Source: Desulfobacter postgatei 2ac9 (GTDB lineage Bacteria; Desulfobacterota; Desulfobacteria; Desulfobacterales; Desulfobacteraceae). Taken from it: a stretch of 64,000 bases of DNA. Positions 1 through 9,996 of the stretch are shown in pieces. The stretch covers positions 3,377,453 to 3,441,452 of the forward strand of contig NZ_CM001488.1 in assembly GCF_000233695.2 (NCBI RefSeq), read 5' to 3'. Under the pieces are notes generated by a model. It saw only the letters and a program-made list of their open reading frames with translations. It was not told the DNA's origin and did no database searches. The stretch's first letter is position 1. The number at the start of each line of letters is the position of its first letter. Both the position numbers and the translations under genes were made by a program.

Positions 1-1371
1 CATCGGCTCATAAAGGGCATCTACGACATTCCTGTCAATCTCAGTATCTTCCCCGGTCATGGATAAATGGATCTCTTTACCCGATTTTCGGGAAAGATCG
101 CGGACCAGACGGATCATTTTCATAAATGTTGCCTGAATCGGGATCATACGCATGGACATGGCGATATTCTGCATATGGTTTACGATCTGTCCCAATTGGG
201 AAACAGTCTTACTAACAATGGCATCCTCTTTAGTCTGCTGTCGGAGCATGGATTGCGCAATAACAAGTTCTCCGGCATAATCCACGAGATCATCCAGTTT
301 CTGGGTGCTGACCCTTACTTGCACATCTATTTTCTTTTTAAGGCAAGACTGCTCCATCAGGGCTGAGGCAACCTGTTTAGGTTTCACCTTTTTTTCTTCA
401 ACCAGAATCTCCCCGAGTTTTTTTACCGAATGTTTATTTTGAATTTCAAGTGCCTGATCAAGGTCGGATTGACTTAGCTCTTTTTTACGGACAAGGATTT
501 CCCCCAAAGGCTCTTTTTCTCCTTTGGTAAGCGATATCTGAAGTTGCTTGAGCCGACTCCTTAAAGAATCGACATCAATATCATCATCCGACTCTCTGTA
601 GCCTGTCTGAATACCCTGCTTTACCTTGTCAAGAAGCGCCTTAAGGGTGTCTACAGACGCCAGAATGATATCTGTGACCGTATGGTTGATGATAAAATCA
701 CCACTTCGGGCACTGTCCAGCAAATTTTCGGTTGCGTGGGCAAGCGTGTTAATTTTAGTCAGGGATAAAAATCCGGCAACCCCTTTTATTGTATGAAACG
801 GCCGGAATATGTCATTGATGATATCGGTATTCACTGGATCATGTTCCAGTTCAATCAAGGAGACCTCAATGGTATCCAGATTTTCTTGCGCCTCTGAAAT
901 AAAATCAGTAAGGATTTCCATGTCATCATCGGAAATTTTTTCAGGTGCGTTTTGAATGTTATCATTGGCGTCTTTTTTTTCGACCTGCGCTGTTTGTTCT
1001 TTAACATCTCCTGACAAATTTTCTTCCAGCATCTCAAGTACATCTGCATAATCAAATGTAAATGGTTCACCTTTTTTTAAATAACACAATATGGATTTCA
1101 ACAGGGCAACGCCCTCTTCAACCGGTTTTGTATCATCAAGGTTTTTAAGGATCATCTTCTCTACATAGTTTTTGCAGCGTTTTGAAATGTCATAAAAAGT
1201 TGCAGGATCAATGCCTTTAGCAATATTGATCAGATCATCAAGATTGTTGAGCATTAGTCCCAGGTCAGGGATTTCACCTGGGCAAAAACCGGCAATCAGT
1301 ATAGATAGTTCGTTTAGCTTTACCGATAGCTCGCTGTATTCGTCAGTTGATATTATGGTTTCATAAGTCAT
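1..1371 (-). CDS. cheA: CheA chemotaxis histidine kinase (3' part beyond window)
   Basis: This is the first 457 codons of a CheA-type kinase that phosphorylates response regulators in response to chemoreceptor signals in the cytoplasm. The ATG at 1371 starts the frame, which stays open to base 1, so the C-terminus (catalytic and CheW-like domains) lies outside. Residues 1-130 form an unrecognised N-terminal region. An Hpt domain follows, with the phospho-acceptor motif FHTIKG (His about residue 193). Two short repeats with the core GEILV (residues 285-345) resemble the GspE/PilB N-terminal repeat. The P3 dimerisation helix (LDDLVDYAGELVIAQS) starts near residue 350 and the ATPase domain is just beginning at the edge. 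It is the last visible gene of a minus-strand chemotaxis cluster. The two GEILV repeats inside a CheA are less usual. The family assignment is secure. Confidence 0.9.
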   Translation of the reverse strand, partial: MTYETIISTDEYSELSVKLNELSILIAGFCPGEIPDLGLMLNNLDDLINIAKGIDPATFYDISKRCKNYVEKMILKNLDDTKPVEEGVALLKSILCYLKKGEPFTFDYADVLEMLEENLSGDVKEQTAQVEKKDANDNIQNAPEKISDDDMEILTDFISEAQENLDTIEVSLIELEHDPVNTDIINDIFRPFHTIKGVAGFLSLTKINTLAHATENLLDSARSGDFIINHTVTDIILASVDTLKALLDKVKQGIQTGYRESDDDIDVDSLRSRLKQLQISLTKGEKEPLGEILVRKKELSQSDLDQALEIQNKHSVKKLGEILVEEKKVKPKQVASALMEQSCLKKKIDVQVRVSTQKLDDLVDYAGELVIAQSMLRQQTKEDAIVSKTVSQLGQIVNHMQNIAMSMRMIPIQATFMKMIRLVRDLSRKSGKEIHLSMTGEDTEIDRNVVDALYEPM

Positions 1372-1411
1372 GTTTTTGTCCGGATTTTAAATTTTATTTT
1401 TAGGATAATCC

Positions 1412-4318
1412 CTAAGCAACGCTTTGGTTTTCATCTAATACCCTTCGGATTTCCAGCGCCATATCAGATATCACAACAGGTTTCATAAGAAGTCCTTTTA
1501 CCCCTATGGTCTCTATTGTAGCTTTGTTGATCCTTTCACTGAAGCCGGTAAGTATGATGACAGGGATATCCGGGTTAACGGCCAACAACTCTTTTGCCAA
1601 TTGATCTCCGGTCATGTTGGGCATGGTCATGTCTGTGATAACCAGATCAAATGTGTCGGCTTTTGCCTTGAACACTTCCAGGGCTTCAATACTTCCCGTA
1701 CGGGATGTTACGTGATAGCCAAGCCGTTCAAGTATGGTTTTCTCCATCTGAACAATCGGTTGTTCGTCATCAACCAAAAGAATATGTTCATTTCCCATCG
1801 GGTTGATTTTCATCTTTTTTTCGGTTGGGATTTCAACCGATGTTTCCATCAAAGGAAGATAAACATTAAACGTCGTTCCTTGTCCAATTTCACTGTACAC
1901 TTTTATTTCACCGCCATACGCATGGACAATTCCGTGAACAACAGAGAGGCCTAATCCGGTACCTTTACCTTTCTCCTTAGTGGTAAAGTACGGATCAAAT
2001 ATTCTTTTTTTGATGTCAGGGTCAATCCCTTTACCTGTATCGGAAACGGTGAGCATCACGTATCGGCCGGGTTTAAGTGAAACGGCCTGGATATCTTCCT
2101 GACTGAATTCTTTTTCACAAAGCCTTAATGATATTTCTCCATGGTCCGGCGCGATGGCATGATACGCATTGGTCATCAGGTTCATGGCGACCTGGTGCAG
2201 TTTTGTCGGGTCTGCCATTATATAACCGCATTGGGAATTGATCTCCTGATGGATTTTTATATTGCTCGGGATGGTTGACCGGCAGAGTTTCAACACCTCT
2301 CTAATAATAGTTTGAAATCGAACCGGCATGCTTTTATCTTCGGATTGACGGCTGAAAGAAAGAATTTGGTTGACAAGCTCGCTAGCCCTTCCGGCTGCTG
2401 TTAGAATCTCCCTGGCATTTTTATATTCAGTACTCTCTTTATAAAAATCTTCCATCAGCATTTGTGAAAACCCGATAATCGGAAAAAGGATATTGTTAAA
2501 ATCATGGGCAATACCGCCGGCCAGAGAACCAATGGCTTCCATTTTCTGGGCTTGCTGCACCTGTTTTTCCATTTTTTTCCGTTCGCTGATATCCCGTAAA
2601 ATAGCATTTATTTCCTGTGGACGGCCCAGATCGTTCCGGCTCAGGAACATTGAGAGTTCCACCCATATCCGTCGGCCATCGACAGCCAGCCTTTCGGACT
2701 CATAACCGGTTAACTCACCGGTTTCATACACATAACGCACCTTTCTTTCCTGCTCTGCCAAACGATCTTCAGGGCAGAAGCGTGTGATGGACGACCCCAG
2801 GGCATCTTCAGCCTTACAACCAAACATTCTTTCGGCGCTGGGGTTGAACACCGTGATCCTGCCATTCAGGTCAAAAGCAATCACCGCATCAACAGAGGCT
2901 GCTAATATGGCAGCGTATTGACTTTCAACGGTTTTACGGTGATTTTCATTTTCAATGACCCATAGAGCAAAGGCAATGTCGCCTGCCACTTCCTTTATGA
3001 GGTCGTGTTCTTCGGGGAGGTGGACAAACTCGATGGGGCAGGAGAGGCTGAGCCAGCCAAAGTTCCTGTCAGCGTGATTCAGCCCCACACAAAGCCCGGC
3101 CCGGCCGGCATAGAGAGAAATCAACGGACAGCCTTTGCAATATTCTGACGGGTTTTCTTTTACCTGAATATTGCCGGACGTGTGGAGCGCTTTGGCACAA
3201 GCCGGTATATCCCCGGCGAGCAGGAATTCGGCCATGGGGGTAAACCCGCCGTTAAACCCCGCATGATAAAATGGTTTCTTTGGCCGCCCGTCGACTGTCA
3301 GCGCGATCCATGCGTTATAAAAGCTGCGGGTTTCCACCAGCAGACGGCAGGCTTCATTCAGAAGGCGATCCGGATCCTTTTCTGCGACAATGAGCTGGTT
3401 GACGTTACGGATGGCTGCCAGCGCACGGTTCTGGTGGTCGAAGCGCTCTTGCAGTTTCACCCGGCTGCGGTTGACGCGATCCATGACGATCCCAACAAGC
3501 AAGGCCGCTGTTATGTAAAAGGATCGAAAAAACAGCTCTTTGGGGCTTGCCCCATGCACTGCAAGCCCCCAGAAAGTTTGTCCCTCAATAGGGAAAAAAA
3601 AGTAATTCGTGAGAACATCCAGTATCCACAAAACCACGCCAAAGAGTATGGCAGTGATATATATGACCATGCTATCGGCCTGGGCCCGTCGTGACGACAG
3701 GCCGAAAAAACGCCGGGCAGGCCCCAGGCTGAAGATGACATAGGCGATCATTAAAAAAAGATAGGCTGTCACCGTGTTTTTAATGCCCACCGTATGGAGC
3801 CAGGCCGGACTCACGTGGTCCTGTACCAGCAAGGGATCCCAGGGCGGTGGATTCAAAGAGACCAGCCATGGAAATAGCATCATAAAGCCCAGTTCACTAA
3901 TAATACGGAACGGAATTTCCACGGCAAACGAGGTCATATACCAGGGAGAGCTGCCGGAGCGGCGGTCGGCCCACCAGCCGTGCCAGACAATCCATAAGGT
4001 GAAGACCGGCACCGAGTAAAGGACCCCCCAGCCTCCCCCGTACCAGAGCCACCACATGGTTTGGCATCCGCCGGCCAGGGCGCAAAGCAGTCCGTAGCGC
4101 CAGCCCCAGGCCAAGGCAATGAGCAGGGGAAAGAATACCCCCAGCAGAATGCTGATTTTAAAATCGCCGGTTTTTAAAAATTCAATGTCCAGAAAATTAA
4201 CGCCGAATCCGATCAATCCGAATACAAGCGCCACGGTGACCTGGTAGGAACGCTTTCCAGGAAATTTAAGCCCGGGAATCTGATGCCAAAAATCGTTTCT
4301 ATGTCTATCATTGACCAT
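1412..4318 (-). CDS. Membrane-anchored hybrid sensor histidine kinase (GAF-PAS-HisKA-HATPase-REC)
   Basis: This protein of about 968 residues should sense an unknown signal and relay phosphate to its own receiver domain. The first 300 residues are strongly hydrophobic with several membrane spans. A GAF-like region with a Cys cluster (EYCKGCPL) comes next, then a PAS domain (ILAASVDAVIAFDLNGRITV). The HisKA box is GGIAHDFNN, and the ATPase G-box is DTGKGIDP with GTGLGLSVVHG. The C-terminal receiver domain contains LLVDDEQ, an acceptor Asp in ITDMTMP and a Lys in LMKPV. I prefer the ATG at 4318, which has GGGA upstream, over an upstream TTG at 4396 that has no ribosome site. It lies between the MCP and cheA on the same strand. 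The kinase architecture is certain, but the ligand is unknown. Confidence 0.88.
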   Translation of the reverse strand: MVNDRHRNDFWHQIPGLKFPGKRSYQVTVALVFGLIGFGVNFLDIEFLKTGDFKISILLGVFFPLLIALAWGWRYGLLCALAGGCQTMWWLWYGGGWGVLYSVPVFTLWIVWHGWWADRRSGSSPWYMTSFAVEIPFRIISELGFMMLFPWLVSLNPPPWDPLLVQDHVSPAWLHTVGIKNTVTAYLFLMIAYVIFSLGPARRFFGLSSRRAQADSMVIYITAILFGVVLWILDVLTNYFFFPIEGQTFWGLAVHGASPKELFFRSFYITAALLVGIVMDRVNRSRVKLQERFDHQNRALAAIRNVNQLIVAEKDPDRLLNEACRLLVETRSFYNAWIALTVDGRPKKPFYHAGFNGGFTPMAEFLLAGDIPACAKALHTSGNIQVKENPSEYCKGCPLISLYAGRAGLCVGLNHADRNFGWLSLSCPIEFVHLPEEHDLIKEVAGDIAFALWVIENENHRKTVESQYAAILAASVDAVIAFDLNGRITVFNPSAERMFGCKAEDALGSSITRFCPEDRLAEQERKVRYVYETGELTGYESERLAVDGRRIWVELSMFLSRNDLGRPQEINAILRDISERKKMEKQVQQAQKMEAIGSLAGGIAHDFNNILFPIIGFSQMLMEDFYKESTEYKNAREILTAAGRASELVNQILSFSRQSEDKSMPVRFQTIIREVLKLCRSTIPSNIKIHQEINSQCGYIMADPTKLHQVAMNLMTNAYHAIAPDHGEISLRLCEKEFSQEDIQAVSLKPGRYVMLTVSDTGKGIDPDIKKRIFDPYFTTKEKGKGTGLGLSVVHGIVHAYGGEIKVYSEIGQGTTFNVYLPLMETSVEIPTEKKMKINPMGNEHILLVDDEQPIVQMEKTILERLGYHVTSRTGSIEALEVFKAKADTFDLVITDMTMPNMTGDQLAKELLAVNPDIPVIILTGFSERINKATIETIGVKGLLMKPVVISDMALEIRRVLDENQSVA

Positions 4319-4482
4319 TACACATTGTCCCAAGACAGGATTAAGTATTTTACCATGAAGAGCATGAAGCGCATGAAGAATATACAGGAAAATCAATCGT
4401 CATGTCCGTCATGGTTCTAATCTGTACACACTGGACGGGCAGGATGGATAATTTTCCATCCTGCCGAGGTTATTTAACTGGT

Positions 4483-6801
4483 TTAAAAATCAGTAAAATC
4501 ATCATCGTCATCCAGCGGAATCACCTGGTTCGGCCTGACCTCTCGGGATGATGCCGGGGCCGGCACTTGTCTTTTCGGTCCAGCAATGGTTTTGATTTGC
4601 GTGCGTCCGGCTATGGATTCGTTTTGTCTGCCGCTGCCCTTGACTATGAGTACCAGGTCCCTCACATACTCCTTGAGTTGTTCGGCCTGGGCGCTCATTT
4701 CTTCTGATGCTGAAGCCGATTCTTCTGCATTGGCGGCATTTTGCTGTACTACCTGATCCATTTCCGTGATCGCTAAATTGACTTGTTCAATGCCGTTGGC
4801 CTGCTCATTGGACGTTTCGGATATCTCGGTCACGATCTCCCCGACTTTAGCAGAGCTTTGGGCCACTTTTGAAAAGGCCTCATAGGTGGTGGAGACAAGT
4901 TCAGATCCATGAGTGACTTTTTTTACGGTGTCTTCAATTAATGCTGCCGTGTTTTTGGCTGCTTCCGCTGCTCTCATGGCAAGATTTCTGACCTCATCGG
5001 CGACCACGGCAAATCCGGCGCCGGCTTCACCGGCACGGGCCGCTTCCACAGCCGCATTTAATGCCAGAAGATTGGTCTGGAATGCAATTTCATCAATGGT
5101 TTTGATGATTTTGGAGGTTTCCTCGCTGGCTTTTGAGATCTCACTCATGGAGAGATTCAAATTGTCCATGGAGTCATTGGCCGTTTTAACCACCTGATTG
5201 GCTTCTTTCATGAGGTGGTCTGCATGGCTTGCATTTTCGGAGTTCTTTTTGGTCATCGATGACATCTCTTCCATGGAGGAAGAGGTCTCTTCAATGGATG
5301 CCGCCTGTTGGGAGGCGCCTTCCGCCATGGACTGACTGGATGAAGAGACTTGCGTGGATGCAGACGCCACCTGATTGGCACCTTCATTCAGACCGGCAAT
5401 AATCCGGTTCACCGGTACGGTGATGCCCCGGGTAATAAAAAATGCGATGATGCATCCCACAATGAGCGCAGCGATCAAACCGATAGTCATAACCGTGGAT
5501 GCATTGCCAAGGGAGGCGACCGCCCCGGCGGCAACGCTGTTGGTTCCGGACATTCCGGCATCAGCCATGACCTTGCATGCGGCAATGGCCATTTCAGAGG
5601 CTTCCTGTCGCTGAAGGCCGATTTCCTGAAGCCGGGTCCAGTTGGTTAGAAAATCAGACATGGCTGTTTTATATGTGGTGCCGGCCTGCCGGACCGCTTC
5701 AATCTGGTTCAGGTTTTCTGCTGAACGTGTCGCGGCTTTGATGGCATCGAGTTTATCATTAATTTTGGAAAAATCTTCCATGGCTGTTTTTATTACAGCC
5801 GGGCTTCTCATGGCCTGGGCTTTAAATGTACCGATAAGCGCATCATTTCCCAGATTGATCACATCACCCACCAGGGTTATTTTATTCCGTCGATCCAGCA
5901 TATCCCGGCTTAATTTTTCCTGCTGTCCTTTGAGGAATTCATTACAGTTATTCATATAGACCGCTGCATTTTCGTCCATTTGGGTCTTGAGCCGGGCCAA
6001 TACACCCTGGTCCGCCAACAGCGACTTTCTGAATTCCGGAACAAAGGCCTTCATGGCCTCCTGGTAGTTTTTGCCGGCGGAAGCGGTGGCATCAATGCGC
6101 CGCAGGTCTGCTTCATCCCGGGTGATGGAACGAAGGTTCTCGAGCACCGTGAAGGCGCTGTCCAGTTTGCCGGCCGCCGCATCAATCATATCCGGTGTAT
6201 TATTGGCCTGGGCTTTATAATTCATCACCCGGACCTCAGCACCGATGTCAACCAAGTTACTCACATGGGTGACTTTTTGCTGCCGTTCGGCCAAGTCCCT
6301 TTCAAATTGCTGGTTTTGACTGGCCAGGAAGGCATTGCTGTTGGCCATGTATTGGGCTGCGGATTTATCCAGCACTCCGCGGTTCTTTGCCAGTTCGGCA
6401 CTCGTGTTCACGGTTTGTTCAATTAATGCCTTATAATCGTCAATGCCCTTGGCCGCCTCGGCCAACTCGCTCTTGAGCTTTTTAAGATTTACTGCTTTTT
6501 CATCCAGACGCCTTCCCGCTTCAAATGCTTTTTCCACAGCCGCCAGCTCTTCCCGGGCTTTTTGATAGAAAGCGTCGTCCTCGGTAAATCCATACCCGCG
6601 CATTTCAAACATCAGCCGGTTTACAGCCCCCCTGAGCGCCATGGCCATCTCCACTTGGGGTACGTATTCCTCAGCCAGCATTACACTCTGTGTTTTAACC
6701 GTGTTCATATTCCAGACCGCCATCCCGCCAAGCGCAATGGCAATAAGGATCAATAGCCCAAATCCTGCGGATATTTTAATTCCTAAACTCATATTTCTCA
6801 T
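4483..6801 (-). CDS. Methyl-accepting chemotaxis protein with long ligand-binding helical region
   Basis: This chemoreceptor of about 772 residues has an N-terminal membrane span ([16 protein letters not shown]) and an all-helical periplasmic region of about 400 residues built of two similar halves, both containing an 'FL..QQ..L.RD' segment. This fits a helical bimodular (HBM-type) sensor. A second span ([16 protein letters not shown]) is followed by a signalling coiled coil with the conserved hairpin tip ([20 protein letters not shown]). The HAMP segment is very short or missing. The tail ends in an acidic DDDDDFTDF motif that may tether adaptation enzymes. The ATG at 6801 has GGGA eight bases upstream, whereas the longer TTG start has none. 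CheW is encoded directly upstream, so receptor and coupling protein are probably co-expressed. Confidence 0.92.
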   Translation of the reverse strand: MRNMSLGIKISAGFGLLILIAIALGGMAVWNMNTVKTQSVMLAEEYVPQVEMAMALRGAVNRLMFEMRGYGFTEDDAFYQKAREELAAVEKAFEAGRRLDEKAVNLKKLKSELAEAAKGIDDYKALIEQTVNTSAELAKNRGVLDKSAAQYMANSNAFLASQNQQFERDLAERQQKVTHVSNLVDIGAEVRVMNYKAQANNTPDMIDAAAGKLDSAFTVLENLRSITRDEADLRRIDATASAGKNYQEAMKAFVPEFRKSLLADQGVLARLKTQMDENAAVYMNNCNEFLKGQQEKLSRDMLDRRNKITLVGDVINLGNDALIGTFKAQAMRSPAVIKTAMEDFSKINDKLDAIKAATRSAENLNQIEAVRQAGTTYKTAMSDFLTNWTRLQEIGLQRQEASEMAIAACKVMADAGMSGTNSVAAGAVASLGNASTVMTIGLIAALIVGCIIAFFITRGITVPVNRIIAGLNEGANQVASASTQVSSSSQSMAEGASQQAASIEETSSSMEEMSSMTKKNSENASHADHLMKEANQVVKTANDSMDNLNLSMSEISKASEETSKIIKTIDEIAFQTNLLALNAAVEAARAGEAGAGFAVVADEVRNLAMRAAEAAKNTAALIEDTVKKVTHGSELVSTTYEAFSKVAQSSAKVGEIVTEISETSNEQANGIEQVNLAITEMDQVVQQNAANAEESASASEEMSAQAEQLKEYVRDLVLIVKGSGRQNESIAGRTQIKTIAGPKRQVPAPASSREVRPNQVIPLDDDDDFTDF

Positions 6802-6848
6802 CTTTGCATTCCCTTTTATCATATGTTTTATTATTGGGTTCAAATCCG

Positions 6849-7361
6849 CTATGCGATACTTTGAAAATCTTGAATCTCTGCGCTGGAAAGAACCCGGTCA
6901 ATATTCAGCAAAATTTTGACCCCTCCATCGATTTTGGCCATACCCATGATATATTCAGTGTCCAGATGGGTGCCAAAGGCCGGGGTGTCTTCAATTTCAT
7001 CACCATGGATATTCAGGACTTCAGATACCGCATCCACCACGATGCCGATGAGAATCGTGGCATCGCTGGAGTCAATCTCCACGACGATAATGCAGGTTCG
7101 TTCCGTATATGGAATGCCGGCCATGCCGAATTTGGCTCTCAAGTCCACAATGGGGATCACTTTTCCTCTCAGGTTAATCACTCCTTTAACGAACTGCGGG
7201 GTCCGGGGAACCGATGTAATGGGCATCATTCCGATGATTTCCTTTACTTTTAGAATCCCGATGCCATATTCTTCTTTTTCCAGGGAAAAGGTCAGGTATT
7301 TCCCTATTTTTGTGTTGATCTCCCTGATGGCTTGGTCCATGAGGCTTATGTCCTGGGTCAT
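6849..7361 (-). CDS. cheW: CheW coupling protein
   Basis: CheW links chemoreceptors to CheA in the cytoplasm. The 170-residue protein has the usual CheW core: a [12 protein letters not shown] strand, then [16 protein letters not shown] and the VIPIVDLR beta motif. The last 30 residues are slightly longer than in a minimal CheW. The ATG at 7361 is preceded by a near-perfect AAGGAGG site. The MCP gene starts about 50 bases downstream and a receiver gene lies upstream, so the set looks like one transcription unit. No catalytic residues are expected. Confidence 0.93.
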   Translation of the reverse strand: MTQDISLMDQAIREINTKIGKYLTFSLEKEEYGIGILKVKEIIGMMPITSVPRTPQFVKGVINLRGKVIPIVDLRAKFGMAGIPYTERTCIIVVEIDSSDATILIGIVVDAVSEVLNIHGDEIEDTPAFGTHLDTEYIMGMAKIDGGVKILLNIDRVLSSAEIQDFQSIA

Positions 7362-7395
7362 TCACTTTCCTCCTTTTTGATAAATCGTATTTCTA

Positions 7396-7427
7396 AGGGC
7401 CATGGAAATTTTAAAATCCATGGCCCT
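7396..7427. other. Perfect 11-bp inverted repeat between receiver gene and cheW
   Basis: The arms AGGGCCATGGA and its exact complement flank a 10-base A/T loop. There is no T-run on either side, so it is not a standard rho-independent terminator. It may be an RNA-stabilising or attenuating hairpin in the intercistronic transcript. Confidence 0.55.
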
Positions 7428-7488
7428 AACGTTGAAATCTAATCATGCAAAAAAATTATGGCGTCAATCCGGGACTGATGCCTGGCGA

Positions 7489-7848
7489 CTATCCGTTTTT
7501 GGACAGATGTGCCAATAAGAGTTTAAGGTTTTGAGTTTCAATCGGCTTAACCATGTAATATAAAATTCCCTCTTTTCTGACACGTTGTTCTAATTCACGC
7601 GAATTCTCTCCGGTCATGGTGATAATGTTGATGTCCGGATCAATCTGTTTGAATTCAGGGATGAGATCATATCCCAGGTAGTCCGGCAGCATGATATCCA
7701 GTAAAATGACATCAAATGCGGTTTCTAAAACGTGGTGCAAAGCCTCTTTTCCATTGCCTGCTGTCTGATAGTCATATCCCCATCGTTCCAGTCTTCTTTG
7801 AATATAGGCGGCAACCTGGGGGTCATCCTCAACAATAAGAATTTTCAT
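7489..7848 (-). CDS. Single-domain response regulator (CheY-like receiver)
   Basis: This 119-residue stand-alone receiver domain carries the acidic pair E7-D8-D9, phospho-acceptor Asp51 in ILLDIMLP, a Thr in TMTGENS and the conserved Lys in MVKPI. No output domain is present, so it probably acts as a CheY-like or relay protein. The ATG has GGAGG seven bases upstream. It opens the chemotaxis cluster just downstream of a sigma-54-type promoter, and a sigma-54 activator gene precedes it. Whether it contacts the flagellar motor cannot be told from sequence. Confidence 0.9.
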   Translation of the reverse strand: MKILIVEDDPQVAAYIQRRLERWGYDYQTAGNGKEALHHVLETAFDVILLDIMLPDYLGYDLIPEFKQIDPDINIITMTGENSRELEQRVRKEGILYYMVKPIETQNLKLLLAHLSKNG

Positions 7849-7881
7849 ATAGCCTCCATATCCGTAATGGGAAGGGTTGTC

Positions 7882-7898
7882 AGCAATAACGATGCCAA
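7882..7898 (-). promoter_or_regulatory. Sigma-54-type promoter ahead of receiver-cheW-mcp cluster
   Basis: On the minus strand TGGCAT, five bases, then TTGCT matches the -24/-12 consensus with one change (TGGCAC to TGGCAT). The expected transcription start is about 20 bases upstream of the receiver ATG at 7848. The gene upstream encodes a sigma-54 activator, which supports the call. Confidence 0.55.
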
Positions 7899-8057
7899 CC
7901 TTCTTTTTTGTTGTAACTATTTAATAATATTTGATTTTTATTTTTATCCGGTCATCTGTTTGATTTAGACGAACGTGTCAATTTTGAAACAATAGCTGAA
8001 TTTTCTTATGGAACAAGCTGAATTTATGTGGATTTATGGGGATTTATAGGGTATGTG

Positions 8058-9656
8058 TCAATATCGAACATTTCGTTTCAATTTTAAACCATGTTTTTTC
8101 ATCCGGCGAAACAGGGTGCTGCGGGAGATACCAAGCTTTGCCGCCGCACAGGAACGATGCCAGTTCGTCGATTGCAGTGCATTGATAATCTGTTCTTTTT
8201 CAACTGTTTTTATGGCATGGGAAAGGTCAGTGTTCGTGTCTCCAGGCGGAATGGATTGCTTGAAATGATCAGACTGGATTGGCTTGACCGTCATATTTAA
8301 AATTTCAAATTCGCCGGTGGAAAAAAACCGTAACAGGGCGTTTTGCAGTTCACGGATATTTCCGGGCCAGTCGTGATTTAAAATTTGTGCAGCAATATGG
8401 TTGGGGATTTTTTTTAAAGGACTGTTTTTGGCGTATATGTCGGTAAAGTGATCAATCAAGAGCGGAATGTCTTCTTTTCGATCTTTCAAAGGCGGCAGGA
8501 AGATGGGGATGACCTGGATACGGTAATAAAAATCTTCCCGCATAAATCCTTCACCGACCAATTGTTTCAAATTTTTGTTGGTGGCGGCAATAATCCGGAA
8601 ATCCGATGTTTGCTTTGATTGGCTGCCAATGGGATAATATCCGCCGCCGTCAATGGCCCGCAGCAACTTGACCTGCATGCTTAGCGGCAGGTCTCCGATT
8701 TCATCCAGAAACAAGGTGCCGGTATCTGCCAGATCCAGATATCCGTGTTTGTCAAATACCGCACCGGTAAAGGCCCCTTTTTTATAGCCGAAAAATTCGC
8801 TTTCCATCAGCGGTTCAGGAATGGCGCCGCAGTTGATGGTGACAAAGGCGTCGGCATTCCGGAGACTCAAATCATGAATGGCTCTGGCAACCAGTTCTTT
8901 CCCTGTTCCGGACTCGCCGTAGATCGAAACATTGGCATCAGAGTTGGCAGCCGTCAGTATTTGATCATATACATGCTGCATTGCCGGGCTCATCCCGATA
9001 ATATTCTGAAACCGGTACCGCTCTTTTATGCTGGATCGCAACCGGATATTTTCCTGAGTAACCAGGTGCTCTTTTTCTTTTTCCCGGGTGATATCCCCCA
9101 GGATGGAGAAGAGGGCAGGCGAGCTGTTCCAGGGGATTTTGGTCTGATTCTCTTCCACCCATATCCGATTTCCCTGTTTTGAGTGCAGTTCGTACTCAAT
9201 CGCTTTGAGTTGTTCAGTAATCTGTATGCGTTGTATGATTTTTCCGACCCGTTCGCAAACAGCATTGATCAGGTCCTGTTCTTCCTTGAGGAACGGCGTT
9301 TCAAGGTTTTGGTGAGGCTTCCGGGTCAGGTATACGGTTAACGATCCTATCTTTTTTCCTGAAAATTTTATTGGCGCAGAAATTTTCCATTGGTTAGGCG
9401 CATGGGGACAATTTTTATATGTTTTATTCAAGACGACTGCTGTTGCGGCGGATATGTCCGGATACTGAAGGCTGAAGGGAATGATCTCTACCACCTGCTG
9501 CATCAGAAAATCAATGTCAAGATTCTCTGTTTCGGCTATTTTTGAAATCGTATATAAGCAGTGAAGTTCTTTTTTTCTTTTTTCAAGATCAAAAGTCGTT
9601 TTTTTTAACTGATCTTTAAGGCTATTGATTTGTTCAATCAATTCATTCTGATTCAT
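8058..9656 (-). CDS. Sigma-54-dependent transcriptional activator (AAA+ and Fis HTH)
   Basis: This enhancer-binding protein of 532 residues would open sigma-54 promoters by ATP hydrolysis. The N-terminal 200 residues form a coiled coil plus a GAF-like region and a short PAS-like linker (SPALFSILGDITREKEKE), without a receiver domain, so the input signal is probably cytoplasmic. The AAA+ domain has Walker A GESGTGKE, the sigma-54 contact loop GAFTGA, Walker B TLFLDEIGD and an arginine-finger region. The C-terminus is a Fis-type helix-turn-helix (ISRSTLFRRMKKHG). It lies upstream of a sigma-54-like promoter at 7882-7898 and is the likely regulator of the chemotaxis cluster. Confidence 0.93.
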   Translation of the reverse strand: MNQNELIEQINSLKDQLKKTTFDLEKRKKELHCLYTISKIAETENLDIDFLMQQVVEIIPFSLQYPDISAATAVVLNKTYKNCPHAPNQWKISAPIKFSGKKIGSLTVYLTRKPHQNLETPFLKEEQDLINAVCERVGKIIQRIQITEQLKAIEYELHSKQGNRIWVEENQTKIPWNSSPALFSILGDITREKEKEHLVTQENIRLRSSIKERYRFQNIIGMSPAMQHVYDQILTAANSDANVSIYGESGTGKELVARAIHDLSLRNADAFVTINCGAIPEPLMESEFFGYKKGAFTGAVFDKHGYLDLADTGTLFLDEIGDLPLSMQVKLLRAIDGGGYYPIGSQSKQTSDFRIIAATNKNLKQLVGEGFMREDFYYRIQVIPIFLPPLKDRKEDIPLLIDHFTDIYAKNSPLKKIPNHIAAQILNHDWPGNIRELQNALLRFFSTGEFEILNMTVKPIQSDHFKQSIPPGDTNTDLSHAIKTVEKEQIINALQSTNWHRSCAAAKLGISRSTLFRRMKKHGLKLKRNVRY

Positions 9657-9802
9657 TCGATCCGCGTGTTATTTTGAGTGTGAATAAAAACGAGAATTTA
9701 TTGTAGAGATCCAAGCACCTAAAGGCAAGTGTTTTAATGCGTTTTCAGGAAGTTTAAATCCGCTTTCAGAAATTCTAAATATAAATCTTTTTAGTTGAAA
9801 AA

Positions 9803-9879
9803 CTCGCACAAAGACACCAAGACACAAAGATTTTTTATTCAACTTTGTGGTCCTTTGTGCCTTTGAGGCTTTGTGCGAG
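9803..9879. repeat. Long imperfect inverted repeat (CTCGCACAAAG ... CTTTGTGCGAG)
   Basis: The outer arms CTCGCACAAAG and CTTTGTGCGAG are exact complements. The interior holds several further CAAAG/CTTTG units that also pair imperfectly. This intergenic palindrome (9657-9996 has no gene) looks like a dispersed repeat of the CTCGCAAAG type found in many proteobacterial genomes. Only one copy is in this window. Confidence 0.7.
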
Positions 9880-9907
9880 AATAAAATGAGAATTGCTGTC
9901 CGCTTTT

Positions 9908-9935
9908 CAGGAGACTTGGCAGATCTCCTGTTTTT
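9908..9935 (+). terminator. Hairpin with T-run in intergenic region
   Basis: The arms CAGGAGA and TCTCCTG flank a 9-base loop and are followed by TTTTT on the plus strand, which is terminator-like. No plus-strand gene ends upstream, so it may be an attenuator in the leader of the acyltransferase gene at 9997 or a chance structure. Confidence 0.35.
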
Positions 9936-9996
9936 GTGTTAATAAACGTCGGGTTATACTTTTTTTGTTCCGGCTTCTGGTGATCGGAGGAAGTGA

